Positions 51,566 through 61,714 of a stretch of DNA of 64,000 bases are shown in pieces. Below the pieces are notes generated by a model that was not told where the DNA came from, did no database searches, and worked only from the letters and a program-made list of their open reading frames with translations. Within the stretch, counting starts at the first letter, position 1. Every line of letters begins with the position of its first letter. The stretch lies in contig NZ_JPVO01000051.1 of the NCBI RefSeq assembly GCF_000772955.1, forward strand, positions 124,001 to 188,000, given 5' to 3'. The translations under genes were made by a program, and so were the position numbers. The DNA comes from Ureibacillus sinduriensis BLB-1 = JCM 15800. Its GTDB lineage: Bacteria; Bacillota; Bacilli; Bacillales_A; Planococcaceae.

Positions 51566-51718
51566 AATACTTATAATATCATAAATTTAGCGAGCACTAT
51601 ACCTTTGTATGGACCTATCTCATCATTAAAAGATGAATTTCAATTTAATTTAAAATCGCCTGAAGCAAAAACAGCACTTCAAAAACTTATAGAAAAACTA
51701 GAAAATGAAGGAATCTAA
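51566..51718 (+). pseudogene. 3' fragment of an unrecognised gene in the mntA-hepT segment
   Basis: A frame of about 50 codons without a start codon runs to TAA at 51716, encoding a hydrophilic helical end (SPEAKTALQKLIEKLENEGI) preceded by PLYGPISSLKDEFQ. It is followed at once by its own terminator. This looks like the tail of a truncated cassette gene. I cannot name the family. Confidence 0.55.
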
Positions 51719-51739
51719 CAGGATTCCTTCGCTCTTTTT
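51708..51739 (+). terminator. Intrinsic terminator of the truncated cassette gene
   Basis: AAGGAATC (51708-51715) and GATTCCTT (51722-51729) form an eight-base-pair stem with TTTTT nearby downstream; it overlaps the end of the fragmentary frame. Confidence 0.75.
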
Positions 51740-51750
51740 ATAGACCGCAC

Positions 51751-52230
51751 TTACTTATGATACGGTTCACCCTTAATGATTCTGAAGCTACGATAAATCT
51801 GTTCGACCAACACAAGCTTCATTAGCTGGTGGGGAAGCGTCATTTTACCGAAGCTTAGTTTTTCGTCCGCGCGCTTTTGTACATCTTCATGAAGACCGAG
51901 TGAACCGCCGATGACAAAGGCGACTTTGCTGGTGCCGTAAGTCATGAGGGATTGGAGGTTTTGGGCCATTTCTTCCGAGGATTTCATTTTCCCATCGATT
52001 GCGAGTGCGATGACATGCATGCCGTCATTGATTTTTGCCAAAATCCGTTCTCCTTCTTTTCGTTTCACAATCTCCATTTCCGCTTCGCTTAATTGTTCTG
52101 GGGCTTTTTCATCGGGAACTTCCACTAATTCGACCTTGGCGTAACTCCCTAGCCGTTTCACGTATTCATCTATCCCCATCTTTAAATACTTTTCTTTTAA
52201 TTTTCCGACCGAAATGATCGTGATATTCAT
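51751..52230 (-). CDS. rlmH: 23S rRNA (pseudouridine-1915-N3)-methyltransferase RlmH
   Basis: A 159-residue SPOUT methyltransferase that methylates pseudouridine 1915 of 23S rRNA in the assembled ribosome. Family blocks are [59 protein letters not shown] and the C-terminal [18 protein letters not shown]. The last six codons, including the stop, are duplicated at 50635-50652. The 3' end of this gene is the integration site of SCC elements in staphylococci. ATG start; complete length. Confidence 0.98.
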   Translation of the reverse strand: MNITIISVGKLKEKYLKMGIDEYVKRLGSYAKVELVEVPDEKAPEQLSEAEMEIVKRKEGERILAKINDGMHVIALAIDGKMKSSEEMAQNLQSLMTYGTSKVAFVIGGSLGLHEDVQKRADEKLSFGKMTLPHQLMKLVLVEQIYRSFRIIKGEPYHK

Positions 52231-52460
52231 AGATTTTTCACCTTTACATTATATTCATAATTAAGCTCCCACAATCGATCCTTTACTAATCTTAACTTGT
52301 GGGAACCGATAGCAATGCCCGTTATATATGAGTTCTTTTTTCACTTTAGTTAGAAAATTTAAATACAAACAATTTATCCACGTTAATATTTCATTTACAA
52401 ACAACTTATCCACAAAAGTTATACACATATCCACAATTAGATTCTATATCTTGTGTAAAG
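52231..52460. other. Intergenic region between the CxxH/CxxC gene and rlmH
   Basis: AT-rich, with several TTATCCACA-like words (52374-52438) of the kind seen in DnaA boxes (TTATCCACA at 52375, 52409 and nearby). The cluster also continues between 52670 and 52790. It could have to do with DnaA binding, but no DUE or dnaA gene is present in the window. Confidence 0.4.
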
Positions 52461-52625
52461 TTATTTACTTGATACAATATATGTTGCATGCTCTTCACAG
52501 TAGGAACACTTTGTGGATAACTTTTCGTCATCCGATAGTTTGTCCATAATCGGGAACTCTTTTGTTTCCGCCACGAACATGTCCAAAGCGTGGTCTATAT
52601 GGTTTTCACAGCTATAATTTGTCAC
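52461..52625 (-). CDS. Small CxxH/CxxC protein
   Basis: The 54-residue protein starts at GTG with GGGAGGTG eight bases upstream. It has a CENH motif near the N-terminus and CSYC near the C-terminus (KLSTKCSYCEEHATYIVSSK), probably binding one zinc ion. Genes of this kind are commonly found between htrA and rlmH in Bacillales. Function is unknown. The longer upstream frame would include the ribosome binding site and is rejected. Confidence 0.85.
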   Translation of the reverse strand: MTNYSCENHIDHALDMFVAETKEFPIMDKLSDDEKLSTKCSYCEEHATYIVSSK

Positions 52626-52803
52626 TGGTTGGCACCTCCCTATTTTCAGTAATTTCAACAAACTTATTCACAGTTTATTCTATGTTATCCACAAACTATT
52701 GTAACAGACAAAAAAAGAGTAGGAAAGAAAAGGACTTTCTTCCACTACTCACTGTGCATATTTTGCTAAAAGTTATCCACATTTTTAATATTCATTAACC
52801 CGA

Positions 52804-54096
52804 TTATACAGTTGTTCCTTCGGTTAGCGTCAATTTTAGCTCCACTAACTTGCCTTGGCGATACACTTTGATTGTTATCGTTTCCCCAATATCTGTTTCA
52901 TTATATAAATATTGACGCAAGTCAATGGCATTTTCTACTTTCTTTCCGCCCATTTCTACAATAACGTCATATTGTTCCACTCCAGCATTCCCAGCGGCTG
53001 AACCTGCCACAACTTCTGACACGACAACACCAGTTGTTACTTCCTCTGGCAAACGTAATTGTTGTTGTTGGTAGAATGCTGGGACATCTGTTAAATCCAA
53101 TAAACCGATTCCCATCGTTGGGCGTTTTACTTCCCCATTGCTTTCCAACTCCTCGATAATGGGAATTACCGTATTAATTGGAATCGAGAAGCCTAAGCCT
53201 TCAATCGTATCTTGGGCAATCTTCATGGAGTTGATACCGACTAATTCGCCCGCAATGTTAATTAATGCCCCGCCGCTGTTCCCAGGATTAATGGCGGCGT
53301 CTGTTTGCAGCACTTCCACTTCCCAGTCTTCTGTACCGTCCGCATTTAAGTCAACCGGTACAGAGCGGTCAGTACCTGAAATAACACCGGTTGTCACAGA
53401 ACCATAGAAATCCAATCCAAGAGGATTCCCTATTGCAATGACTGTTTCACCTTGTTTCAGTACTTCCGAATCCCCAAACTTTGCGACTGTTTTAACATTT
53501 TCCGCACTAATAGAGACAACAGCTAAATCTGTCCAAATATCGCTCCCAACTAATTTTGCCTCTTCCTTTGTTCCATCTGCTAGTGTAACTTCCAGCTGTT
53601 TCGCACCTTCCACTACATGGTAGTTTGTAATGACATAGGCAAGATCATTATCGACTTTATAAATCACACCCGACCCGCTGCCCGCTTCAGCTGTCGTGGC
53701 TTGTTGGTTCCAGAAATCACTTACCTCCTGCATATTTGTAATTCCCACCACTGCTTCAGACACCGATTCAACAGCTGTTGTAATATCGGTTGTTACTTCG
53801 GTTGCAGTTTGTGTAACTGTTGATGCTGTGCCATTATTTGAATTTGTTGAGTGACTGGAACTAGGGAGCTGATTCGACAATGACGGCACTAATAGCCATA
53901 TTAATAGGGCACCGATAATGACACCGGCAAGCCCACTAAAAAAATAACCCGCTTTGTTGCCATTCCCCTTTTTGGAGCGGCGTTTATTTTCCTCTTCCTG
54001 CTCACGTCTTAATCGCTCCTGGAGTGGTGAGTAAGAATTTACATGTTCATTTTGTTCTTGCTTATTGTTAATTTCATCTTCATTATAGTAGCTCAT
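52804..54096 (-). CDS. HtrA-like membrane serine protease (trypsin-like, PDZ)
   Basis: The 430-residue protein has a charged cytoplasmic N-terminus, one membrane helix (about 50-70), a low-complexity Ser/Asn/Thr linker, a trypsin-like domain with His160 (ITNYHVVEG), Asp190 (DIWTDLAVVSI) and Ser274 (NPGNSGGAL), and a PDZ domain (about 330-425). It corresponds to YycK/HtrC downstream of the wal operon in Bacillus and would degrade or chaperone misfolded exported proteins. A terminator separates it from walJ. Confidence 0.95.
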   Translation of the reverse strand: MSYYNEDEINNKQEQNEHVNSYSPLQERLRREQEEENKRRSKKGNGNKAGYFFSGLAGVIIGALLIWLLVPSLSNQLPSSSHSTNSNNGTASTVTQTATEVTTDITTAVESVSEAVVGITNMQEVSDFWNQQATTAEAGSGSGVIYKVDNDLAYVITNYHVVEGAKQLEVTLADGTKEEAKLVGSDIWTDLAVVSISAENVKTVAKFGDSEVLKQGETVIAIGNPLGLDFYGSVTTGVISGTDRSVPVDLNADGTEDWEVEVLQTDAAINPGNSGGALINIAGELVGINSMKIAQDTIEGLGFSIPINTVIPIIEELESNGEVKRPTMGIGLLDLTDVPAFYQQQQLRLPEEVTTGVVVSEVVAGSAAGNAGVEQYDVIVEMGGKKVENAIDLRQYLYNETDIGETITIKVYRQGKLVELKLTLTEGTTV

Positions 54097-54183
54097 CTAT
54101 TTCATCCTTTCATTCACTTGTTGTCATTATGATACAATCCGAACATTAAAATTACATGAAAATGAAATAAAACAAAATTAAAA

Positions 54184-54226
54184 AAGAAGATATGACAAAG
54201 GGTTGTTTTGTCATATCTTCTTACTG
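54184..54226 (-). terminator. Intrinsic terminator of the wal operon
   Basis: AAGAAGATATGACAAA and TTTGTCATATCTTCTT form a perfect 16-base-pair stem just after walJ; the minus strand continues with TTTTTAATTTTG. Confidence 0.95.
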
Positions 54227-55015
54227 TTAAACTGTTACTAGCAAAGTTGGTTCTTCCGCGTCTGTATCGTGGATATTCACATACTCGCCAGCAATAATAC
54301 CACAAGATTGCAATGTTTGTGTTACACTCATGCGGGCTAAATCTTTCATATTATTATCTTTGCTCAAATGGGATAAATATATTTGAGTGGGCTTCTCAAA
54401 GACCACTTCACTCATAGCAACTGCTGCATCTTCATTTGAAACATGTCCAACATCACTTAAGATTCGACGTTTGACAGACCAAGGATACCGCCCCATTTGA
54501 AGCATGCCGATATCATGATTGCTTTCAAATACAAAGGAATCAGCACCTCTTATAATCCCTTTCATCCGATCACTAACATAGCCGGTGTCTGTAATTAAAA
54601 CCAGCTTGCGCCCATTTTCATGGAACACATAAAACATTGGGTCGACGGCATCATGAGATACTGCAAAAGATTCGATATTCAAAGATCCAAAGGATTGTAC
54701 AGTCTCCATATTAAAAACAAACTTTTGTTCCAATGGGATGTTTCCGATATGACCTTCCATCGCTTGCCAAGTCTTTTCGTTCGCATATATCGGGACATTA
54801 TATTTCCGCGCCACAACACCTAGCCCTTTAATATGATCGCTATGTTCGTGCGTTACTAAAATTCCTGATAATTTTTTCATATCACGATCAATTTTAGCAA
54901 ACAGCTGCTCCATTTTTTTGCCGGTTAAACCGGCATCAACTAGAAATGCATGTTCATCGTTTTCCACATAGACAGCGTTTCCAGTACTTCCACTCGCTAA
55001 AACACTAAATCGCAT
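54227..55015 (-). CDS. walJ: WalJ (YycJ) metallo-beta-lactamase-fold protein
   Basis: A 262-residue cytoplasmic MBL-fold protein with His56-x-His58-x-Asp60-His61 in [11 protein letters not shown], plus later FAVSHDA and VFESNHD residues completing the metal site. WalJ is the conserved last member of the wal operon, proposed to act as a DNA exonuclease coordinating cell-wall synthesis and division. It starts at ATG five bases after yyc[19 protein letters not shown] is the typical start. Confidence 0.96.
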   Translation of the reverse strand: MRFSVLASGSTGNAVYVENDEHAFLVDAGLTGKKMEQLFAKIDRDMKKLSGILVTHEHSDHIKGLGVVARKYNVPIYANEKTWQAMEGHIGNIPLEQKFVFNMETVQSFGSLNIESFAVSHDAVDPMFYVFHENGRKLVLITDTGYVSDRMKGIIRGADSFVFESNHDIGMLQMGRYPWSVKRRILSDVGHVSNEDAAVAMSEVVFEKPTQIYLSHLSKDNNMKDLARMSVTQTLQSCGIIAGEYVNIHDTDAEEPTLLVTV

Positions 55016-55019
55016 ACGA

Positions 55020-55904
55020 TTACTCCCTACTTTTTTCTATTTCTGCCTCTAGATCTATTTCTTTATCATTTGTCATGGCATCTTCTACGGCCTCTTCAAC
55101 TTCTTCTACCATCGATGTATCCAACGTCAAATCCAGTACCACACCTTCAACAGCATTAACAAAGTATTCTTTTTCTTCACCGGTTTCCGTTTTGACTCGT
55201 ATTTCCCAAGTTGGCACAAAGACTTGTGTTAACTGCACTAACGTTGAATATCCTAAATTCACTTTGGTTATCGTGGAGTTTGGTGCTAACAGCCCTTTAT
55301 TATAAAGCATTTGAATTGCATTCAACGGTGTTGTCAGTACTTTTTCTTCCTGGAAGGATTCGAGATCTTCCAAAAGAGTTTGCTCGTATTCTATGATTTC
55401 GTTCTGATCATTCCAATGAACTCTCACTAGACCATTTCTAATATAATAGAGTGTCCTTGAATTCGCAGTCTGGAAGAAAGTCGCCGTTTTGTTCGCTTTA
55501 TCAATTTGCCACAAAGTATAAGAAGCACCATTATAAACATTTAGTTTTAAAAATTCATTATAGGATGTTGCTTCATCTATATTTTTGATTTCAAAGGGTT
55601 CTTTTAAAGTGACAGTCAATTTATTTTTATCTATGAAAATATCTTCGGCGTTTCCAAGTTTAAGATCCTCATCCTCAAAGTTCTTTGCTTTTCCTGAAAT
55701 ATAGGCAGCTTTTTCAATATTTGTTGGTAATACCCCATACGATATATTATCATCCTTTAGACGCGCTTCGATATTTTTTTCTCCCAATGTTTCTTTCTGA
55801 ACTTGCTGCGTTTCAGTATGGCGGTTTAAATACAGCGAGAATAAAAAGACATCTAAAATCAAAAATACGACGATGAATATAGATTTCGATTTACTCCAAT
55901 CCAT
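55020..55904 (-). CDS. yycI: WalRK regulatory membrane protein YycI
   Basis: A 294-residue protein starting [22 protein letters not shown]: a short cytoplasmic tail and one membrane helix, then an outside domain with the YycI fold. It acts together with YycH on the kinase WalK. The gene overlaps the end of yycH by 14 bases. The C-terminal 30 residues are very acidic. Family assignment is supported by the N-terminal signature, length and operon position. Confidence 0.95.
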   Translation of the reverse strand: MDWSKSKSIFIVVFLILDVFLFSLYLNRHTETQQVQKETLGEKNIEARLKDDNISYGVLPTNIEKAAYISGKAKNFEDEDLKLGNAEDIFIDKNKLTVTLKEPFEIKNIDEATSYNEFLKLNVYNGASYTLWQIDKANKTATFFQTANSRTLYYIRNGLVRVHWNDQNEIIEYEQTLLEDLESFQEEKVLTTPLNAIQMLYNKGLLAPNSTITKVNLGYSTLVQLTQVFVPTWEIRVKTETGEEKEYFVNAVEGVVLDLTLDTSMVEEVEEAVEDAMTNDKEIDLEAEIEKSRE

Positions 55905-57201
55905 ACTGGACCCCTCCTACTGATATATTGGTTAAGGGTATCGAACTACCATCTCGAATGACAAACCATCTAGGTTCAAGGGAATAAACTTTTGGCTTTT
56001 GCGGGTCTGGTGTTAAATTATAGCCCAGAACCAAATCATCAATATTCTTTAGCGTTTCAAGTGTTTCAATTACTTCTGGACCTGACGGTAATTGATGGGT
56101 GCTAGATTCCGACACGCCAAATAAATAATATGGTCTAGTATATTTGAAAACCTGATTGTCTCCCCACGTCACCGTTATTCGAGTTGATGTATTACTGCTG
56201 AAGACAGGCAAACCTTGCAGGAATAATTGATATTCGATAATACGGTTTCCAACATTACTGTAGCTATATCTGTAGTCTCCAGTTAAGCCGCCATGCTGAT
56301 TAATAAAGTCGTAGCTATCTTGGATAAGCTCGGATTGTTCGATTTCCACAATTCTTTCGGATGGGGGGGCATATACATAGCTGATTGTTTTGGTTCTGGA
56401 ATCAGAAGTCATCATAGCCATTCCATCCGTATAGGTATTGCTCTCGATATTCTTCCGGACTAAATTTGTATCTTTAAATAAGACGTTTTTAAACTTTTCC
56501 GAGGAGATCTCGTCAATATAGTACGTGTATTGAACTAGATCAACCGGATTGGATGGTACATATATAGAAAGCTCATTAGGTCTCTCTATTTCTTCGTATG
56601 GCACGAATTTTTGAGTAGCCTTTATAAAAGTAGAGTGAAACTGTTCTTCACTAATCGCCACTACTGTTGTGGCAAGTGTTTGTTTTTCCTTGCTAATAAA
56701 GGATAATTCCAAAGTTCTTCCCTGATTCTGCTTTAAATTGCTCCAATCAATCAAAATATGACTAAATGTAATTTTATGAAGATCACTTTGAGTGAATTTG
56801 AGCACGGATCGAAATGTATCAATCGGTATTTCGGCCGGGAAGAAAAGTGTCATTTGATTTTCTGAATGAATCTTGCTATTAATCTCTTCTTCCGATAAAT
56901 TACTTTGCATATACATCAATTCGGTTGCATTCAACCCTGCAATGGCTTCCATGACATTTCTAACAGCAGAAGTTGAGACCGTTCCTGAAAAGTTCCCGTT
57001 TTCATAAGACAAAATACGATACGGTTTTAATACCTCTTGTATTTCCTTCTCATCCCCGAGCTTAATTTGCTTAACGGCTGAATCCTCTATATTTTCATAA
57101 TTCGGCGTATAAGTCCAAATTGAAAATGTTAGTATAAGACTTAAAATGACGAGAAGAAACAGGACAAACGATTTAATTTGTTCTACATGTTTCACTCCCA
57201 A
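55891..57201 (-). CDS. yycH: WalRK regulatory membrane protein YycH
   Basis: A 436-residue protein with one N-terminal membrane helix (FVLFLLVILSLILTFSIWTYTP) and a large outside domain with FFPAEIPIDTF and the C-terminal GDYRYSYSNVGNRIIEYQLFLQGLPVF block. YycH modulates WalK through its transmembrane part. It overlaps the end of walK by ten bases and yycI by 14, so the four genes are tightly coupled. Confidence 0.95.
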   Translation of the reverse strand: MGVKHVEQIKSFVLFLLVILSLILTFSIWTYTPNYENIEDSAVKQIKLGDEKEIQEVLKPYRILSYENGNFSGTVSTSAVRNVMEAIAGLNATELMYMQSNLSEEEINSKIHSENQMTLFFPAEIPIDTFRSVLKFTQSDLHKITFSHILIDWSNLKQNQGRTLELSFISKEKQTLATTVVAISEEQFHSTFIKATQKFVPYEEIERPNELSIYVPSNPVDLVQYTYYIDEISSEKFKNVLFKDTNLVRKNIESNTYTDGMAMMTSDSRTKTISYVYAPPSERIVEIEQSELIQDSYDFINQHGGLTGDYRYSYSNVGNRIIEYQLFLQGLPVFSSNTSTRITVTWGDNQVFKYTRPYYLFGVSESSTHQLPSGPEVIETLETLKNIDDLVLGYNLTPDPQKPKVYSLEPRWFVIRDGSSIPLTNISVGGVQYGLE

Positions 57202-59018
57202 TCACCTGCCTCATCCAACTCAAATGGCAATGTGAAGAATATCGTTGTCCCTACTCCTTCCTCACTTTCCGCCCATATTTTTCCGCCATGTGCTTCAATC
57301 ATTTCTTTTGCAATCGCAAGACCTAGTCCTGTGCCTCCCATGGCACGCGATCTTGCACGATCCACGCGATAGAAACGGTCAAAGATCTTGTTTACATTTT
57401 CTTTTGGAATACCCATGCCGTCGTCAGAAACCATAACTTTCAGCATGTTTTCCTGCACGGTAAAACCGAATCGGATATTCCCGCCATCAGGGGAATATTT
57501 CAAAGCATTTGAAATGATGTTATCTATTACTTGTGTCAGCTTGTCCGTATCCACCTCGACAAAATAGGAAGTATCCGGGATATATCGATTAAACTTCACA
57601 TTTTGTGATTTGGACATTTCAAACCGGTCGATAATTCGATTAAAGAATTTATTGAATTCTACAAATTCCTTATTAATCTTATAATCTCGACTATCCATTT
57701 TCGATAGATTTAATAAATCATTCACAAGACGGATCATACGCTCGGTTTCGGTTTGCGTAACATTTAAAAAAGTAGGAGCGATATTTTCATCTCTCCATGC
57801 CCCATCCGCCAGTGCTTCCAGATAGCTTCTCATGGTTGTCAGCGGGGTGCGCAATTCATGGGATACATTTGCTACAAACTCTCTTCTTTCCATATCTATC
57901 TTCTCTTGCTCCGTTATATCATGAATAACCGTTATTAATCCGTTAACAAAACCGGTTTCCTTCTGGATAACGGAAAAATTCGCTCTTAATATAAACGGCT
58001 TATCCTGTGTACTGTAATCTAAATTGATGGATTCCTTCATATGAATCAAATCCTCAAAGCTGTAGTCTTGATCCAACCCCAAAACCGAAGCTATTGGACG
58101 GCTTAACGTGGTTTCACGTGTAACATTTAAAAAGTTAAGTGCAGGGTCATTGATCAGAATGACTTTCCCCTTCCGATCAGTCGCAATCACGCCGTCCGTC
58201 ATATTACTTAAAACCGATGCGAGTTTTCTTCTCTCTGCTTCGGTAGTCGATTGCGCCTCCTGTAACCGATTTGTTAAATGGTTGAAGGCTATGGCAAGTT
58301 GACCAATTTCATCGTCTCCATAAACTCGAACCTTTCTTGAATAATTACCACGAGACATTGCCTGTGCCTGTCTGCGCATATCTAAAATAGGCTTGGTGAT
58401 GGTCTTGGCAAATAATATCCCGAGAATAACAGTAATCGTAAGAGACATAGCGATACCAATCGCAAATATTTGGTTGATATCTTTCATTTGTTCGAAAACA
58501 CTTTCAATATCAGACTTGATATAAAGTGCACCTATTACTTTGCCATTTGGCCCTACATTATCTTTGATAGGAGCCGCTAGAACCCATACTCGTCTTCCGG
58601 ATTCCAAAGCAATATTCTCGTAATAGTCCTCAGAGGAAATGGCCCTTGTCACTGTATCATTATTAAATCGCTGCCCAACGATGGATTGGTTGTCCGGATC
58701 GGCGGTAGCGAGAACCTTATTATTATCAATAATTAAGATTTCATTGATATCTTCGGTGGCAAATTCCAATAATATAAGGCTTAAGCTCTCTTGCAAGGTT
58801 GGTGTGTTTTCAACCCGTTCCTTTACCAATTCTTCTCGAATGCTATATTGAACGAGGTCGATTCGTTGAGTTATGGACTCTTTAAAGTTTTCTTTTAAAC
58901 TCTCTTCTAACTTTGAAGAAAAGTAAATTCCGATAATTTGTAAAGCAATAACAATGAGCAATACATAGATGAGGACAATTTTTACGTGAATCGATTTAAA
59001 AAAGCTCACTTTGTGCAT
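57192..59018 (-). CDS. walK: Sensor histidine kinase WalK
   Basis: A 608-residue essential kinase: membrane helix (about 10-33), extracellular PAS-like domain (38-180), second helix (185-205), HAMP (about 206-260), PAS (265-370), HisKA with His387 in FVANVSHELRTPL, and HATPase (VIDNIISNALKYSPDG, DDGMGIPKENVNKIFDRFYRV, GGTGLGLAIAKEMIEAHGG). It controls cell-wall hydrolase genes by phosphorylating WalR. The domain order is complete and normal. It follows walR by five bases. Confidence 0.98.
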   Translation of the reverse strand: MHKVSFFKSIHVKIVLIYVLLIVIALQIIGIYFSSKLEESLKENFKESITQRIDLVQYSIREELVKERVENTPTLQESLSLILLEFATEDINEILIIDNNKVLATADPDNQSIVGQRFNNDTVTRAISSEDYYENIALESGRRVWVLAAPIKDNVGPNGKVIGALYIKSDIESVFEQMKDINQIFAIGIAMSLTITVILGILFAKTITKPILDMRRQAQAMSRGNYSRKVRVYGDDEIGQLAIAFNHLTNRLQEAQSTTEAERRKLASVLSNMTDGVIATDRKGKVILINDPALNFLNVTRETTLSRPIASVLGLDQDYSFEDLIHMKESINLDYSTQDKPFILRANFSVIQKETGFVNGLITVIHDITEQEKIDMERREFVANVSHELRTPLTTMRSYLEALADGAWRDENIAPTFLNVTQTETERMIRLVNDLLNLSKMDSRDYKINKEFVEFNKFFNRIIDRFEMSKSQNVKFNRYIPDTSYFVEVDTDKLTQVIDNIISNALKYSPDGGNIRFGFTVQENMLKVMVSDDGMGIPKENVNKIFDRFYRVDRARSRAMGGTGLGLAIAKEMIEAHGGKIWAESEEGVGTTIFFTLPFELDEAGDWE

Positions 59019-59023
59019 TTAAA

Positions 59024-59737
59024 TTACTCCTGTTCAGGGTTCCGCAAATAATAACCTACTCCGCGACGCGTTACAATCCAGTTTGGATGACTTGGATTAT
59101 CTTCGATTTTTTCACGCAAACGGCGAATTGTCACATCCACTGTTCGAACATCTCCGAAATAATCATAGCCCCAGACTGTTTGAAGTAAATGCTCACGTGT
59201 CATTACTTGCCCAATGTGCTTTGCCAAATAATGCAACAATTCAAATTCGCGGTGCGTTAGTTCAATTGTTTCCCCACGTTTTAAAACTAGATAGGCATCT
59301 GGTTGAATAATTAAAGTACCTACTGTAATATCATTTGTTTCTTCTTTAACTTCTTCAGCTTGATTTGACACTTTTAAACGGCGCATATTCGCTTTTACAC
59401 GGGCGATCAGCTCACGCGTACTGAACGGTTTCGTTACGTAATCATCCGCACCCATTTCCAATCCTAATACTTTATCAATTTCGGATCCCTTTGCTGTCAG
59501 CATGATGATGGGGAAATCATACTTTTTGCGAATCTCTCGACAAACTTCCATTCCGTCACGCTTTGGCAGCATAATATCCAGCAACATTAAATCTGGTTGA
59601 GATTCTTCAACTTTCTCCAATGCTTCATCACCATCATAGGCACAGATTACCTGGTACCCTTCTTTTACTAAGTTGAATTGCAAAATGTCTGCAATCGGCT
59701 TTTCATCATCACAAACTAATATTGTCTTTGTTGTCAT
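59024..59737 (-). CDS. walR: Response regulator WalR
   Basis: A 237-residue OmpR/PhoB-type regulator. The receiver domain has Asp54 in [17 protein letters not shown] and the Lys of YVTKPFS; the C-terminal winged HTH includes [54 protein letters not shown]. It is the first gene of the essential wal operon and regulates autolysin genes by binding TGTWAH-N5-TGTWAH boxes. ATG follows GGAGAGAG. Confidence 0.98.
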   Translation of the reverse strand: MTTKTILVCDDEKPIADILQFNLVKEGYQVICAYDGDEALEKVEESQPDLMLLDIMLPKRDGMEVCREIRKKYDFPIIMLTAKGSEIDKVLGLEMGADDYVTKPFSTRELIARVKANMRRLKVSNQAEEVKEETNDITVGTLIIQPDAYLVLKRGETIELTHREFELLHYLAKHIGQVMTREHLLQTVWGYDYFGDVRTVDVTIRRLREKIEDNPSHPNWIVTRRGVGYYLRNPEQE

Positions 59738-60171
59738 CCTATCTCTCTCCTCTTCATTACCAATCTATCTATCGTTCGTTAAATAAGTTCAAAATTTATC
59801 ACATATTAATGGGCATGCTTGTGCAAGCTCATTATAACTATCAAATGGAATTATTCATGAATCACATAAACAACTGCCTAAATCACTTTCTACAAATAGC
59901 ATCTAAAATTAATGCATATCGCTATTATACCAAATAAACACCTTCAATAAGTATTAGAAACCGTTAATCTATTAATCAGTATTATCTAAATAGGTTGTTT
60001 TCTTTCCTCAATCGGATTCATTTATTTATTTTCTGGGAAATATTTCGACAAATTTAGTCATTTGTATTTTTGAAAGATTGCCACCAACATAATGTTTTAC
60101 AAATCAATTTTTGAATGGCCATATATATAGCAACCGTGGATGATTAATGTTTACTCACATCCTTTAAATAG
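59738..60171. other. Upstream region of walR without recognised site
   Basis: About 430 AT-rich bases that must hold the wal operon promoter. TATAAT occurs on the minus strand at 59831-59836, but no good -35 is spaced to it. No RNA gene or ORF was recognised. Confidence 0.4.
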
Positions 60172-60204
60172 AAAAAGACAGCCCTTGTAAAATTGGACTG
60201 CCTT
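60172..60204 (-). terminator. Intrinsic terminator of the M23 peptidase gene
   Basis: On the minus strand AAAGGCAG pairs with CTGTCTTT (one G-U), with extra CC/GG pairs, followed by TTC. It lies just after the stop codon. Confidence 0.75.
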
Positions 60205-60211
60205 TCATACT

Positions 60212-61690
60212 TTAGTGATTCACATATGATAATGGATTAACGAGTGCTCCATTTTCGTGTATTTCAAAGTGTAAATGTGTACCGGTAGATCGGCCAGTCG
60301 ATCCCATAATCCCGATAACAGCACCTTGAGGCACCACTTGTCCTACACTTACATGTATTTCTGAGAGATGTGCATACACCGTTTCATAGCCATTGTTATG
60401 GTTAATGACAATTTTTTGACCATATGTCCCATCCCAACCTGTAGCAGTGACAACACCATTATCGGAAGCTTTGATCTCATAGCTGGAAGGGCGAGCTATA
60501 TCGATTCCTCGATGGTAGCTTCCCCACCGTGAACCCATCTGGCTTGAAATATATCCACCAACTGCCGGCCATGCAAAATTGCCGGTACCGCGGGAAGAAA
60601 TAACTTTAGTTCCTTCAATAGTAATGCTGTCAACAGGTTCAGTTAAAACCGTTTCATTTGTAACCGTCTTATCAACAACAGCACCATTTACTTGGGATAT
60701 TACATAAGATACTTCTTTTTTCCCTTTAGATCCTTCTTGCTTAACAACCGTTTCACCTTTGAACATTGTCTCGTCTTCCTCCACGATTTTTTCAAAAGGG
60801 ATTTCGGCTAACGTATTTTTTTCTTTCAAGATTTGAACATTTACTAGTGGTTTTTCAACAGTAACATTTATTTCTTGGCCTATTTGCAGTATAGAGTCCT
60901 CTGTTAAGCCTGGGTTTAATTCCAAAACTTGAGCGGTAGAAAGATTATGGGCACTTGCGATCGACCCAAGTACATCTCCTGGTTGCACCGCATATTTTTC
61001 CCTTTCAAGAGAACCTGTTTTTAAGTAATCGACAGCTTTGGTTGGTGTTAATATTTGTGCTGGATCCGTTTTCGTTTCAACACCCGAGATATCTTCTACC
61101 AGTTTAATTTCTTTAATCCGTGTTTCATCTGCTTTTAAAGCGGGTAGTGTTTCTGCAGTAGCATTAGATTCATATTGTTGCAATTCCGCTTCAGTCACAT
61201 ATTGAAGTTTCAACAAACGGATCGTCTTTTCATAATCAGCTTGATCCTTTAGATAAACTACTGGTTGCCCGCCAATTTGTAAGGCATAGCTTTCTGCTTT
61301 AACAATCATATTTTCTTCTAGCTTTTCAATCGTATGAGCATCGTCCGTTTCATATGAAAACACTTGTTCCGGAATGATCGTAACATTCGATTGGTCATCT
61401 ATGTTGTAGTCTGTATATACTTCTTTTGCTTTTTGTACTTTTGTTTCAACTATCTCGGTAACAGTTTCTTCATTTGAGACTGCTCCTATATATGTATCCC
61501 CTAGATAAATGTGGTATATTTTTTCAAATGTATTTGCACTTGTTTCATTCGCAAATGTATGGCTAGTACTAATTGCTGTAATTAAAAAAGTAGTTATAAC
61601 TGCTTTCTTAAAAAAATTAGTTTTACCTGATTTAAGACTTATAGTTTGTTTCTTTGTAAAGTCTCCGTTGATGTTCCATTTCGAACTCAT
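60212..61690 (-). CDS. Secreted M23 peptidoglycan endopeptidase with LysM and G5 domains
   Basis: The 492-residue protein has an N-terminal signal/anchor (hydrophobic segment about residues 28-45), a helical region (50-230), a LysM domain (about 230-280, YAVQPGDVLGSIASAHNLS), a G5 domain (about 283-365) and a C-terminal M23 domain (385-492). Zinc ligands are visible in SYHRGIDIA and THLHFEI. It likely cuts peptide cross-links in peptidoglycan. ATG at 61690 follows AAGGGG. Location between walR and purA and the wall-hydrolase role make WalR control plausible; imperfect WalR-like boxes lie upstream. Confidence 0.95.
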   Translation of the reverse strand: MSSKWNINGDFTKKQTISLKSGKTNFFKKAVITTFLITAISTSHTFANETSANTFEKIYHIYLGDTYIGAVSNEETVTEIVETKVQKAKEVYTDYNIDDQSNVTIIPEQVFSYETDDAHTIEKLEENMIVKAESYALQIGGQPVVYLKDQADYEKTIRLLKLQYVTEAELQQYESNATAETLPALKADETRIKEIKLVEDISGVETKTDPAQILTPTKAVDYLKTGSLEREKYAVQPGDVLGSIASAHNLSTAQVLELNPGLTEDSILQIGQEINVTVEKPLVNVQILKEKNTLAEIPFEKIVEEDETMFKGETVVKQEGSKGKKEVSYVISQVNGAVVDKTVTNETVLTEPVDSITIEGTKVISSRGTGNFAWPAVGGYISSQMGSRWGSYHRGIDIARPSSYEIKASDNGVVTATGWDGTYGQKIVINHNNGYETVYAHLSEIHVSVGQVVPQGAVIGIMGSTGRSTGTHLHFEIHENGALVNPLSYVNH

Positions 61691-61714
61691 GATAAAGCCC
61701 CTTCCAAAGATCAC

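Noticed and set aside
52464-52476. TTACTTGATAC at the end of the CxxH/CxxC gene as a third rlmH-like repeat
   Set aside because: It lacks two central bases and the GGTTC end, and it is explained by the coding sequence.
54114-54305. 63-codon minus-strand frame over the wal operon terminator
   Set aside because: It runs through the perfect terminator stem and the end of walJ in another frame; no start signal.
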